64,000 nucleotides of DNA from Glycomyces niveus (GTDB lineage Bacteria > Actinomycetota > Actinomycetes > Mycobacteriales > Micromonosporaceae). Position numbers and translations under genes: made by a program. A model generated the notes under the pieces. That model was not told the DNA's origin and ran no database searches. It saw only the letters and a list, made by a program, of their open reading frames with translations. Of this stretch, positions 1 to 7,679 are shown one piece after another (within the stretch, counting starts at the first letter, position 1; each line of letters begins with the position of its first letter). Location: assembly GCF_017592475.1 (NCBI RefSeq), contig NZ_JAGFNP010000007.1:62001-126000 (forward strand). Reading direction: 5' to 3'.

Positions 1-534
1 GTCGGCACCGCCGCCGACGGCGAGGAGATCCGCACCGGCCTGGGCCCGCACGGCCCGTACGTGAAGAAGAACCGCGACTTCCGGTCCCTCGAGAACGAGG
101 AGCAGCTGTTCACGCTCACGTTGGACGAAGCGGAGAAGCTGCTCGCGCAGCCCAAGACGCGCGGACGCCAGCAGCGCGCCCAGACCCTCCTCAAAGAGCT
201 CGGCCCCGACCCGGTCACCGGCAAGGAGGTCACGCTCAAGGACGGCCGGTTCGGCCCGTACGTGACCGACGGCGAGACGAACGCGTCGATCCGCAAGACC
301 GACTCGATCGAGGACCTCACGATCGACCGCGCCGCCGAACTCCTCGCCGAACGGCGGGAGAAGGTCGCTTCCGGGGCGGTGCCCGCGAAGAAGACCGCGA
401 AGAAAGCCGCTAAGAAAGCAGTGAAGAAGGCGGCCGCGAAGAAGACCGCCGCGAAGAAGACCGTGAAGAAGGCGGCGGCGAAGAAGACGGTGAAGAAGGC
501 CGCGAAGAAAGCGGCTGCGCCACAGGAAGACTGA
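1..534 (+). CDS. topA: DNA topoisomerase I, C-terminal fragment
   Basis: The frame is open from base 1, so this is the 3' end of a gene that starts outside the window. It reads V-G-T-A-A-D-G-E-E-I then G-P-H-G-P-Y-V-K, and later G-R-F-G-P-Y-V-T-D-G, which are the G-P-Y-V signatures of the repeated C-terminal zinc-ribbon-like domains (Toprim C-terminal repeat) of actinobacterial type IA topoisomerase. The last 45 or so residues are an almost pure Lys/Ala tail (AKKTAKKAAKK-type repeats), the DNA-binding tail usual in actinobacterial TopA. The enzyme relaxes negative supercoils in the cytoplasm. Stop TGA is at 532-534. The identity is secure from the tail and repeats, although the catalytic domain is not in view. 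Confidence 0.9.
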   Translation, partial: VGTAADGEEIRTGLGPHGPYVKKNRDFRSLENEEQLFTLTLDEAEKLLAQPKTRGRQQRAQTLLKELGPDPVTGKEVTLKDGRFGPYVTDGETNASIRKTDSIEDLTIDRAAELLAERREKVASGAVPAKKTAKKAAKKAVKKAAAKKTAAKKTVKKAAAKKTVKKAAKKAAAPQED

Positions 535-563
535 GGAACCGAGCGCGCCTTGCCGAGCCGCCC

Positions 564-569
564 TAGGCT
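564..569 (+). promoter_or_regulatory. Candidate leaderless -10 element (TAGGCT)
   Basis: TAGGCT sits exactly 6 nt before the GTG start at 576. The same arrangement (TANNNT, 6-7 nt, start codon) recurs at several genes in this window, as expected of actinobacterial leaderless promoters. No convincing -35 was found. Confidence 0.45.
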
Positions 570-575
570 TGGCGG

Positions 576-1754
576 GTGCGCATCACCTTCCTCCTCCGCA
601 ATGCCTGGGGTCTCGGCGGCACGATCAAGACCACGTTGAACACCGCGCACGCCCTCGTCGAGCGCGGCCACGAGGTCACCATCGTCTCCTGCACCCGCCA
701 CAAGGTCCGGCCCGACTTCGACACCGACCCGCGCATCCGCGTCGAATCCCTCTGGGACATCCGCAAGCCCGAACAGGGCGGCGAGACCCTGTCCCGCGCC
801 GACCGGATCCGCCGCAGGCTCCCGTCGTTCCTGCACTGGCAGCGCGCCGTCAACATGGACGACGTCTCGATGCTCCTCGACCGGCGCGTCAAGCGGTACG
901 TGCGCGCCGCCGACGCGGACGTCCTCGTCGGCACCCAGGCCAACCTCAACTCCTACCTCGCCCGCTACGCCCGCCGCGGCATGCCCGTCGTCGCCCAGGA
1001 GCACCTCTTCCTCGACCACTACCGGCCCCGCGTCCGCCGCCGCATCCTGCGCGACTGCCGCCGCTTCGACGCCGTCGCCACCATCACCGAAGCCGACGCC
1101 GCCGCCTACCGCGAAGCCGCGCCCGCCCGCGCCGGCATCGTCGCGCACATCCCCAACTCGATCCCCGCCGCGCCCGCGTCCGCGGCCGAGCGCGGCCCCG
1201 TCGTCATGGCCGTCGGCCGCCTCACCCGCATGAAAGGGTTCGACCTGCTCGTGGACGCGTTCGCGTCCCTCGCCGCGGCCCGCCCCGAATGGTCCCTGCA
1301 CCTCTACGGGCGCGGCAGCGAGCGGAAGCGGCTCGAAGCGCGCGTCGAGGAACTCGGCATGCAGGGCCGGATCGCGCTGAAAGGCGGGGTCGCGCCGCTC
1401 GACGCCGCCCGCGCCGACGCGTCGATCGCGGTCGTGCCCTCCCGGTTCGAGCCGTTCGGGCTCGTGATCGTCGAAGCCATGGCCGCCGGGCTGCCGGTGC
1501 TGTGCACGGCCGTCCCGCACGGCCCCTTGGAGATCGTCGAAGACGGGAAGAACGGCCTGCTCGTCGCCCCCGAGGACCCCGCCGCGCTCGCCGCCGGCCT
1601 CGACCGGCTCATGGGCGACCCCGGGCTGCGCGCCGCGCTCGGCGAGAGCGGGCGGGCGAAGGCCCGCGAATACGAGCCCGACGCGGTGGTCGGACGTCAC
1701 GAGGCGCTCCTGCGGCGGGCGGTCGAGTCACGGCGGGGCCGTACAGTGGGCTGA
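576..1754 (+). CDS. GT4 family glycosyltransferase
   Basis: A 392-residue retaining GT-B glycosyltransferase, likely transferring a sugar from a nucleotide donor to a lipid-linked wall-polymer intermediate at the cytoplasmic membrane face. The N-terminal acceptor domain begins M-R-I-T-F-L-L-R-N. The C-terminal donor domain starts near residue 205 (V-M-A-V-G-R-L-T-R-M-K-G). The EX7E motif is visible in P-S-R-F-E-P-F-G-L-V-I-V-E-A near residues 288-302. The GTG start at 576 has no Shine-Dalgarno but has TAGGCT 6 nt upstream, so translation is probably leaderless. It is the first gene of the wall-polymer locus. Donor and acceptor cannot be told from sequence. Confidence 0.85.
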   Translation: MRITFLLRNAWGLGGTIKTTLNTAHALVERGHEVTIVSCTRHKVRPDFDTDPRIRVESLWDIRKPEQGGETLSRADRIRRRLPSFLHWQRAVNMDDVSMLLDRRVKRYVRAADADVLVGTQANLNSYLARYARRGMPVVAQEHLFLDHYRPRVRRRILRDCRRFDAVATITEADAAAYREAAPARAGIVAHIPNSIPAAPASAAERGPVVMAVGRLTRMKGFDLLVDAFASLAAARPEWSLHLYGRGSERKRLEARVEELGMQGRIALKGGVAPLDAARADASIAVVPSRFEPFGLVIVEAMAAGLPVLCTAVPHGPLEIVEDGKNGLLVAPEDPAALAAGLDRLMGDPGLRAALGESGRAKAREYEPDAVVGRHEALLRRAVESRRGRTVG

Positions 1755-1835
1755 ACGGCTCCCGCTCCCGCACTGGTAGCGTGAGGGCCATTCGTGCTGT
1801 TTGAGGCCAGAGTGACTGAAACGGATGAGAGCGTC

Positions 1836-2531
1836 GTGTCCACGAACATCGTGATCCTGGCGGCCGGCGTCGGCTCCCGCCTCGGGAAGCCGCACCCCAA
1901 GCCCCTGACGCCGCTCGCCTCCGGGGAGACCATCCTCGGCCGGTCGCTGCGGCTGCTCACCTCCCGCTTCTCCCGCCACTCCATCCACCTCGTGGTCGGC
2001 TTCAAGAAAGAGGTCATCATGGAGGAGGTGCCCGACGTCGGCTTCATCTACAACCAGGCGTACGGCGACACCAACACCGCGAAGAGCCTCCTCAAGGCCC
2101 TCACGATCCTCGGCCCGGGCGGAGTGCTGTGGCTCAACGGCGACGTCGTCTTCGACCCCCGGGTCCTCGACGCGCTCCTGCCGCACATCGCCATGGACCG
2201 CTCCTTCATCTCGGTGAACACCGCCTCCGTCGCCGAAGAGGAGATCAAGTACACGCTCGGCCCCGACGGGTACATCCGGCGCCTGTCGAAAGAGGTCCGC
2301 GACGGCGCGCTCGGCGAGGCCGTCGGCGTCAACTACGTCTCCTCCGGCGACCGGGCGATCCTCGCCAAGCGGCTCGCCGAGGTCGGCGACCAGGACTACT
2401 TCGAGCGCGGCATCGAGCTGGCCATCGAGCACGACGGCGTGCACTTCGAGGCCATCGACATCTCCGCCCACGACGTCATCGAGATCGACTTCGCCGAGGA
2501 CCTCACCGAGGCCAACCGCCGCTTCCGCTAG
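1836..2531 (+). CDS. LicC-like sugar/choline-phosphate nucleotidyltransferase
   Basis: A 231-residue single-domain NTP transferase. The nucleotide-binding signature I-L-A-A-G-V-G-S-R-L-G is at the N-terminus, a metal-binding L-N-G-D is near residue 103, and the ending E-I-D-F-A-E-D-L-T-E resembles the phosphocholine cytidylyltransferase LicC (E-I-D-x-x-x-D-x). The family also includes heptose-1-phosphate and inositol-phosphate nucleotidyltransferases, so the substrate is open. Phosphocholine or another alcohol-phosphate decoration of the wall polymer is an inference from context. In-frame GTGs at 1794 and 1812 are alternative starts. I chose 1836 because the family's motif normally begins within about five residues of the start. 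A TAGCGT at 1777-1782 is a possible -10. Confidence 0.75.
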   Translation: MSTNIVILAAGVGSRLGKPHPKPLTPLASGETILGRSLRLLTSRFSRHSIHLVVGFKKEVIMEEVPDVGFIYNQAYGDTNTAKSLLKALTILGPGGVLWLNGDVVFDPRVLDALLPHIAMDRSFISVNTASVAEEEIKYTLGPDGYIRRLSKEVRDGALGEAVGVNYVSSGDRAILAKRLAEVGDQDYFERGIELAIEHDGVHFEAIDISAHDVIEIDFAEDLTEANRRFR

Positions 2532-2693
2532 CCGCCCCCGCCCCGCCCGAAGTCCCCGGCGAGCCCCGCCGCGGACCCCCTCCGGGGACCCTTCGCGGCA
2601 CCGGTGACCTGCGGAATCCGCGCGATGTGAATATCGCTCGAACGAGAGAGGGAACGAGCGGTGGCCTGGGCGTGAACTGTTAGGGTGGGCGAC
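2532..2693 (+). promoter_or_regulatory. Intergenic region with hairpin and rmlA promoter
   Basis: Inverted repeat GTCCCCGG (2552-2559) and CCGGGGAC (2582-2589) may terminate the upstream nucleotidyltransferase transcript. TAGGGT at 2681-2686, 7 nt before the rmlA ATG (2694), fits a leaderless -10. Confidence 0.4.
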
Positions 2694-3761
2694 ATGAAGG
2701 CTCTTGTACTCTCCGGCGGCGCGGGCACCCGCCTCAGGCCGATCACCCACACTTCGGCCAAGCAGCTCGTACCGGTCGCGAACAAGCCGGTCCTGTTCTA
2801 CGGCCTCGAGGCGATCGCCGAGGCCGGGATCACCGAGGTCGGCATCATCGTCGGCGACACCGCCGCGGAGATCCGCGAAGCCGTCGGCGACGGGTCGGAG
2901 CTCGGCATCAAGGTGACCTACATCCCCCAGGACGCGCCGCTGGGCCTCGCCCACGCCGTCCTCATCGCCAAGGACTTCCTCGGCGACGACGACTTCGTCA
3001 TGTACCTCGGCGACAACTTCATCGTCGGCGGCATCTCCGGCCTCGTCGACCAGTTCCGCGCCGAGAAGCCCGACGCGCAGATCCTCCTCACCCAGGTCTC
3101 CGACCCCCGCTCGTTCGGCGTCGCCGAACTCGACGCGGACGGCAAGGTGATCGGCCTCGAGGAGAAGCCCAAGGAGCCCAAGAGCGACCTCGCCCTCGTC
3201 GGCGTCTACCTCTTCACCCCCAACATCCACGAGGCCGTGCGCTCCATCAAGCCGTCGTGGCGCGGCGAGCTCGAGATCACGCACGCCATCCAGTGGCTCA
3301 TCGAGCAGGGCCAGGACGTCCGCTCGACCACCATCCACGGGTACTGGAAGGACACCGGCAACGTCACCGACATGCTGGAGGTCAACCGGACCGTGCTCGA
3401 GACCCTCGAACCCTCCCTCGACGGCGAGATCGACGAGGCCAGCGAGATCATCGGCCGCGTCCAGATCCACAAGACCGCCAAGGTCACCGGCAGCCGCATC
3501 GTCGGCCCGGCGATCGTCGGCGCCGGCTCCGTCGTCGCGGACGCGTACGTCGGGCCCTTCACGTCCATCTCGGACGACTGCCGGATCGAGGACGCCGAAG
3601 TGGAGTACTCGATCCTGCTCAAGGAGTCCTCGATCGTCGGCGTCCGCCGCATCGAGGCCTCGCTCATCGGACGGAACGTCGAGATCACCCCGGCGCCGCG
3701 CGTCCCCGCGGCCCACCGGCTCGTCATCGGCGACTACAGCAAGGTGCAGATTTCCTCATGA
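2694..3761 (+). CDS. rmlA: Glucose-1-phosphate thymidylyltransferase
   Basis: Makes dTDP-glucose from dTTP and glucose-1-phosphate, the first step to dTDP-L-rhamnose. At 355 residues it is the long actinomycete form (StrD-like): a nucleotidyltransferase domain with L-S-G-G-A-G-T-R-L-R-P at the N-terminus and Y-L-G-D-N near residue 105, then a C-terminal left-handed beta-helix domain from about residue 250 (I-I-G-R-V-Q-I-H-K). The long form lacks the allosteric layout of the 290-residue enterobacterial RmlA. ATG 2694 is chosen over an in-frame GTG at 2685 because M-K-A-L-V-L-S-G-G is the usual family start. It overlaps rmlB by 4 bp (ATGA), so the two are translationally coupled. Confidence 0.93.
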   Translation: MKALVLSGGAGTRLRPITHTSAKQLVPVANKPVLFYGLEAIAEAGITEVGIIVGDTAAEIREAVGDGSELGIKVTYIPQDAPLGLAHAVLIAKDFLGDDDFVMYLGDNFIVGGISGLVDQFRAEKPDAQILLTQVSDPRSFGVAELDADGKVIGLEEKPKEPKSDLALVGVYLFTPNIHEAVRSIKPSWRGELEITHAIQWLIEQGQDVRSTTIHGYWKDTGNVTDMLEVNRTVLETLEPSLDGEIDEASEIIGRVQIHKTAKVTGSRIVGPAIVGAGSVVADAYVGPFTSISDDCRIEDAEVEYSILLKESSIVGVRRIEASLIGRNVEITPAPRVPAAHRLVIGDYSKVQISS

Positions 3762-4744
3762 CCACGAAGATCCTCGTGACCGGCGGGGCCGGCTTCATCG
3801 GCTCCCACTACGTGCGCACCGTCCTCGGCGAGCACGGCCCGGCCGACGTGGCCGTCACGGTCCTCGACAAGCTCACCTACGCCGGCAACCCGGCGAACCT
3901 CGACGAGGTCCGCTCCCACCCCGGCTTCGCGTTCGTCCAGGGCGACATCTGCGACGCCGACCTCGTCGCCGAGCTCATGGCCGAGCACGACCAGGTCGTC
4001 CACTTCGCGGCCGAGTCCCACGTGGACCGCTCCATCGACGGCGGCGCCGAATTCGTGCGCACCAACGTGGTCGGCACCCACACCCTCATCCACGCCGCCC
4101 ACCTCGCCGGCATCGACACGTTCGTGCACGTCTCCACCGACGAGGTCTACGGCTCCATCGACGAGGGCTCCTGGCCCGAGACCGACCCGCTCGCCCCGAA
4201 CTCGCCCTACTCGGCGGCGAAGGCCTCCTCCGACCTCATCGCCCTCTCCTACCACCGGACCCACGGGCTCGACGTGCGCGTCACCCGCTGCTCCAACAAC
4301 TACGGGCACCACCACTTCCCCGAGAAGGTCATCCCGCTGTTCATCACGAACCTGCTGGACGGCAAGAAGGTCCCGCTGTACGGCGACGGCGGCAACATCC
4401 GCGACTGGCTCCACATCGACGACCACGTGCAGGGCATCGAACTCGTCCGCACCAAGGGCCGCGCCGGCGAGGTCTACAACATCGGCGGCGGCACCGAGCT
4501 CTCCAACAAGGAGCTCACGCAGCTCCTCCTCGACGCCTGCGGCGCCGACTGGGACGAGTCCGTCGAATACGTGACCGACCGCAAGGGCCACGACCGCCGC
4601 TACTCCGTCGACTGCACCAAGATCAGCACCGAACTCGGCTACCAGCCCAAGACCGACTTCAAGGCCGGCCTCGCCGAGACCGTCCAGTGGTACCGCGACA
4701 ACCGCGCGTGGTGGGAGCCCCTGAAGGACAAGGCCGCCCTGTGA
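3758..4744 (+). CDS. rmlB: dTDP-glucose 4,6-dehydratase
   Basis: A 328-residue extended short-chain dehydrogenase that converts dTDP-glucose to dTDP-4-keto-6-deoxyglucose with bound NAD. Visible are the Rossmann motif G-G-A-G-F-I-G-S, the catalytic S-T-D-E-V-Y-G (Asp-Glu acid/base pair) near residue 125, and Y-S-A-A-K, the YxxxK catalytic pair. R-C-S-N-N-Y-G follows, as in all RmlB. The length is normal. It starts within the rmlA stop codon and ends in a GTGA overlap with rmlD, so rmlABD is one operon. Confidence 0.95.
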   Translation: MTTKILVTGGAGFIGSHYVRTVLGEHGPADVAVTVLDKLTYAGNPANLDEVRSHPGFAFVQGDICDADLVAELMAEHDQVVHFAAESHVDRSIDGGAEFVRTNVVGTHTLIHAAHLAGIDTFVHVSTDEVYGSIDEGSWPETDPLAPNSPYSAAKASSDLIALSYHRTHGLDVRVTRCSNNYGHHHFPEKVIPLFITNLLDGKKVPLYGDGGNIRDWLHIDDHVQGIELVRTKGRAGEVYNIGGGTELSNKELTQLLLDACGADWDESVEYVTDRKGHDRRYSVDCTKISTELGYQPKTDFKAGLAETVQWYRDNRAWWEPLKDKAAL

Positions 4745-5613
4745 GCACCTGGCTGATCACCGGCGGCGCGGGCATGCTCGCCCAAGACGTCGAGGCCCGC
4801 GTCCAAGCCGCCGGGCAGCGCGCGGTCGTCCTGTCCCGCAAGGAACTCGACATCACCGACCCCGCGTCGGTGGCCGCCGCCCTCGCCGAGCACGCCCCCG
4901 CCGTCGTGGTCAACTGCGCCGCCTGGACCGCCGTCGACGACGCCGAGGAGCAGGAGGCCGCCGCCCTCGCCGTCAACGGCGACGGCCCGCGCCGCCTCGC
5001 CGAGGCCTGCCGCGAGACCGGGGCCGTGCTCCTGCACGTCTCCACCGACTACGTCTTCGCCGGCGACGCCACCGCGCCCTACGCCGAGGACGCCCCCACC
5101 GCGCCGCGCAGCGCCTACGGCCGCACCAAGCTCGCCGGCGAGGAAGCCGTTCTCGAACTGCTCCCCGACACCGGGTACGTCGTGCGCACCGCCTGGCTCT
5201 ACGGCGCCGGCGGCGGCAACTTCGTGCGCACCATGATCAGACTCGAAGGCGTCAAGGACACCCTCGACGTCGTCGACGACCAGCGCGGGCAGCCGACCTG
5301 GACCGCCGACCTCGCCGACCGCCTCGTGCGGCTCGGGGAGGGCGCGCTCGCCGGGACGGCCCCCGCCGGGGTGTACCACGGCACGAGCTCGGGCGAGACG
5401 ACCTGGTTCGGGCTGACGCGGCGGATCTTCGAGCTGCTGGGCGCCGACCCGGAGCGGGTGCGGCCGACCACGAGCGAGGCGTTCAAGCGCCCGGCGCCGC
5501 GCCCGGCGTACAGCGTGCTGGGGCACGACCGGTGGCAGGCGGCGGGCATCGACCCGATCCGCGACTGGCGCGAGGCCCTGGACGCGGCGTTCCCGGCGCT
5601 CCCGAAGGACTGA
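4741..5613 (+). CDS. rmlD: dTDP-4-dehydrorhamnose reductase
   Basis: The last step of dTDP-L-rhamnose synthesis: NADPH reduction of dTDP-4-dehydrorhamnose. The protein has 290 residues. G-G-A-G-M-L-A starts the Rossmann fold, N-C-A-A-W-T-A-V-D-D and V-S-T-D-Y-V-F follow, and Y-G-R-T-K is the YxxxK catalytic motif. All are diagnostic for RmlD. The GTG start overlaps the rmlB TGA by 4 bp. The 3' end is followed after 5 bp by the TTG start of a GT2 gene, so the operon continues into glycosyltransferases that may use the rhamnose donor. Confidence 0.94.
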   Translation: MSTWLITGGAGMLAQDVEARVQAAGQRAVVLSRKELDITDPASVAAALAEHAPAVVVNCAAWTAVDDAEEQEAAALAVNGDGPRRLAEACRETGAVLLHVSTDYVFAGDATAPYAEDAPTAPRSAYGRTKLAGEEAVLELLPDTGYVVRTAWLYGAGGGNFVRTMIRLEGVKDTLDVVDDQRGQPTWTADLADRLVRLGEGALAGTAPAGVYHGTSSGETTWFGLTRRIFELLGADPERVRPTTSEAFKRPAPRPAYSVLGHDRWQAAGIDPIRDWREALDAAFPALPKD

Positions 5614-5618
5614 AGCTC

Positions 5619-7679
5619 TTGGCGATCAAGGTCAGCGTCGTCGTGGCCGTGCGCAACATCGGGGGTGACATCGGCCGGAACGTCAAGTCGATGCTGGCCC
5701 AGACGATGCCGGGCACTGATGTCGAGGTGCTGTACGTCGACGACGGGTCGACCGACGATTCGCTGGAACGGCTCGAGCGGGCCGCCGCGGGGCACGCGCA
5801 GCTGCGGGTGATCCGGTCCGAGCACGCGGGTTCGTATGCGGGGCCGCGGAACCTGGGGCTCGAGCGGGCGCGCGGCGAGTTCGTGTTGTTCGTCGACGAC
5901 GACGACTTCCTGGAGCCGGACGCGCTGCGGCGGTTGTACGAGTTCGCGGTCGAGCATGAGGCGGACATCGTGCAGCCGAAGCTGGTCGCGGGGTTCCCTG
6001 AGGCGGCGCACCCGGTGTACCGGCGGACGGCGGCCCGGTGCGGGCTGGGGGACTCGGACCTGGCGTGGGCGCTGACGGACCACCAGCTGTTCCGGCGGTC
6101 GTTCCTGGCCGAGCGCGGGCTGCGGTTCGACGAGTCCAAGCGGGTGCTGGAGGACGCGGTCTTCGCCGCCGAGGCGTACTGCGCGACGGAGCGGATCGGC
6201 GTGTACGCGGACTATCCGGTGTACCAGTGGCGCAGCCGGCACCATGCGGTGCGCGGCGCGGGCGGTCTGCACGAAGTCGAGGCCTGGTTCGCGCATGCGG
6301 CGGCGCTGATGGACGTGTTCGCGTCGAAGCTGGAGGCCGGTCCCGCGCGGGACCGGGCGCTGGGGCGCGTGTACGAGTCCGAGGTGCACGGGCAGTTGTC
6401 GCGGCGGATCGACTGGGTCGACGCCGGGCAGGGGTTCGACGCGTGGTTCGAGGCGGCGCGCAAGACCGTGGCCGCCCACATGCCGTCCACTGCGGGCAGC
6501 AGCCTGGGCGTGTTCGGGCGGGTCGCGGCCGCGCTCTTGGAGCGCGGGGACCGCGACCGGCTCGCCGACTGGTACCGGCTGGCGCGGGCGGTTCGGGTCG
6601 ACGCGCACCTGGAGCGGGCCGAGTGGGCCGCCGACGGGGGCCTGGAGCTCGATGCGACCGCGCGGCTCGTGTGGGCCGACGGGTCGCCGATCCGCTTCGA
6701 GCGGGTCGAGGGGCGCGTGTTCCTGGACCGGTCGCTCGCGGAGCGGTTCGCGCTCGAAGCGGACCTGCTCGATGTGACGGAGGAGTTCGAGTCGTTCACC
6801 GGCGCGCTGTCGGTGTCGCACCGCGAGGAGGGCCTGCGCTGGCCGTGCCCGGCCGGGTTCGAGCGGACGCTCGCCGCGGACGCCGAGGGCGTGGTCACGG
6901 TGGCGTTCAAGGTGTCCGGTGCGATCCGGACCGAGGCCGACGGCGCGCGGGAGCGGCTGTCGCGCGGCCTGTGGGACGCGCACCTGGAGCTGTCCGGTTT
7001 CGGGCTCGCCCGCGACCTGCGGCTCGGCGCCGACCGCGAGGCGGGCATCGATCTGCGTCCGGCGGTGCTGGGCGCGCCCGCGCGCGGCGTGCTCCCGTTC
7101 TTCACCGCGGTGAAGGGCGAGCTGACGATCGACGTCGGCAAGAAGGCCCGCGCCCTGGGCGACCACCTGTCGGGCCGCGCGGTCGCGCGGGCCGGCGACC
7201 GGGCGCTGCTGCTGGACGCGGCGACGTCGCCGTCGACCGCGCCGGTCGGCGCGACACTGCTCGTCGAGGACGGCGCGGGGGACTGGTACGAGGTGCCGGC
7301 GTCCGTGCGCCCCTTCGAGGGCCGCTGGCGGCTGGAGCTGCCCGGCCCCGTGGCCGGCCTCGCGCCGGGGGAGGGGCGGCTGTTCGCGCGCCTCGACCCG
7401 GGCGGCGTGCCGCCCCTGCCGCTCGGCGCCGTCCGCATCGGACTCGACGGCGCCCTCGCCCTGCCCGAAGACCTGTTAGCGCTCGGCGCCCAGGCGCGGC
7501 GCCGCAGCCACCCATGCCATGCCAACGGAAGGACTCGAACCGATGACGGTGAAGGTCAGCGTGATCATCCCGGTCTACAACCCGGGCAAGTACATCGAAC
7601 CGGCCATCGACTCGCTGCTGCGCCAGACGCTGCCGGCGTCGGAGTTCGAGGTGCTGTTCGTGAACGACGGCTCCAGTGA
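5619..7679 (+). CDS. TarS-like GT2 glycosyltransferase with C-terminal extension
   Basis: A 686-residue inverting glycosyltransferase. The N-terminal GT-A domain starts I-K-V-S-V-V-V-A-V-R-N and has D-D-G-S-T-D-D-S and the metal-binding F-V-D-D-D-D-F. A long C-terminal region from about residue 320 parallels the next gene (shared R-L-V-W-A-D-G, G-A-D-R, V-L-P-F-F-T stretches). This layout, catalytic GT-A plus beta-rich tail, recalls wall-teichoic-acid glycosyltransferases such as TarS. The TTG start is 5 bp after rmlD and is preceded by GAAGGAC. Oddly, the frame runs 137 bp into the next gene, and the final 60 or so residues look like shadow sequence. The native end may have been lost by a frameshift near 7480, or the overlap may be real. 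Confidence 0.8.
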   Translation: MAIKVSVVVAVRNIGGDIGRNVKSMLAQTMPGTDVEVLYVDDGSTDDSLERLERAAAGHAQLRVIRSEHAGSYAGPRNLGLERARGEFVLFVDDDDFLEPDALRRLYEFAVEHEADIVQPKLVAGFPEAAHPVYRRTAARCGLGDSDLAWALTDHQLFRRSFLAERGLRFDESKRVLEDAVFAAEAYCATERIGVYADYPVYQWRSRHHAVRGAGGLHEVEAWFAHAAALMDVFASKLEAGPARDRALGRVYESEVHGQLSRRIDWVDAGQGFDAWFEAARKTVAAHMPSTAGSSLGVFGRVAAALLERGDRDRLADWYRLARAVRVDAHLERAEWAADGGLELDATARLVWADGSPIRFERVEGRVFLDRSLAERFALEADLLDVTEEFESFTGALSVSHREEGLRWPCPAGFERTLAADAEGVVTVAFKVSGAIRTEADGARERLSRGLWDAHLELSGFGLARDLRLGADREAGIDLRPAVLGAPARGVLPFFTAVKGELTIDVGKKARALGDHLSGRAVARAGDRALLLDAATSPSTAPVGATLLVEDGAGDWYEVPASVRPFEGRWRLELPGPVAGLAPGEGRLFARLDPGGVPPLPLGAVRIGLDGALALPEDLLALGAQARRRSHPCHANGRTRTDDGEGQRDHPGLQPGQVHRTGHRLAAAPDAAGVGVRGAVRERRLQ

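Noticed and set aside
400..525. Repetitive AAG/GCC sequence at the end of topA
   Set aside because: It looks like a tandem repeat but is the Lys/Ala-coding tail normal for actinobacterial topoisomerase I.
1728..3716. 662-codon minus-strand open frame over rmlA and its neighbour
   Set aside because: Composition is Asp/Gly/Val/Glu/Arg only; rmlA on the plus strand is unmistakable.
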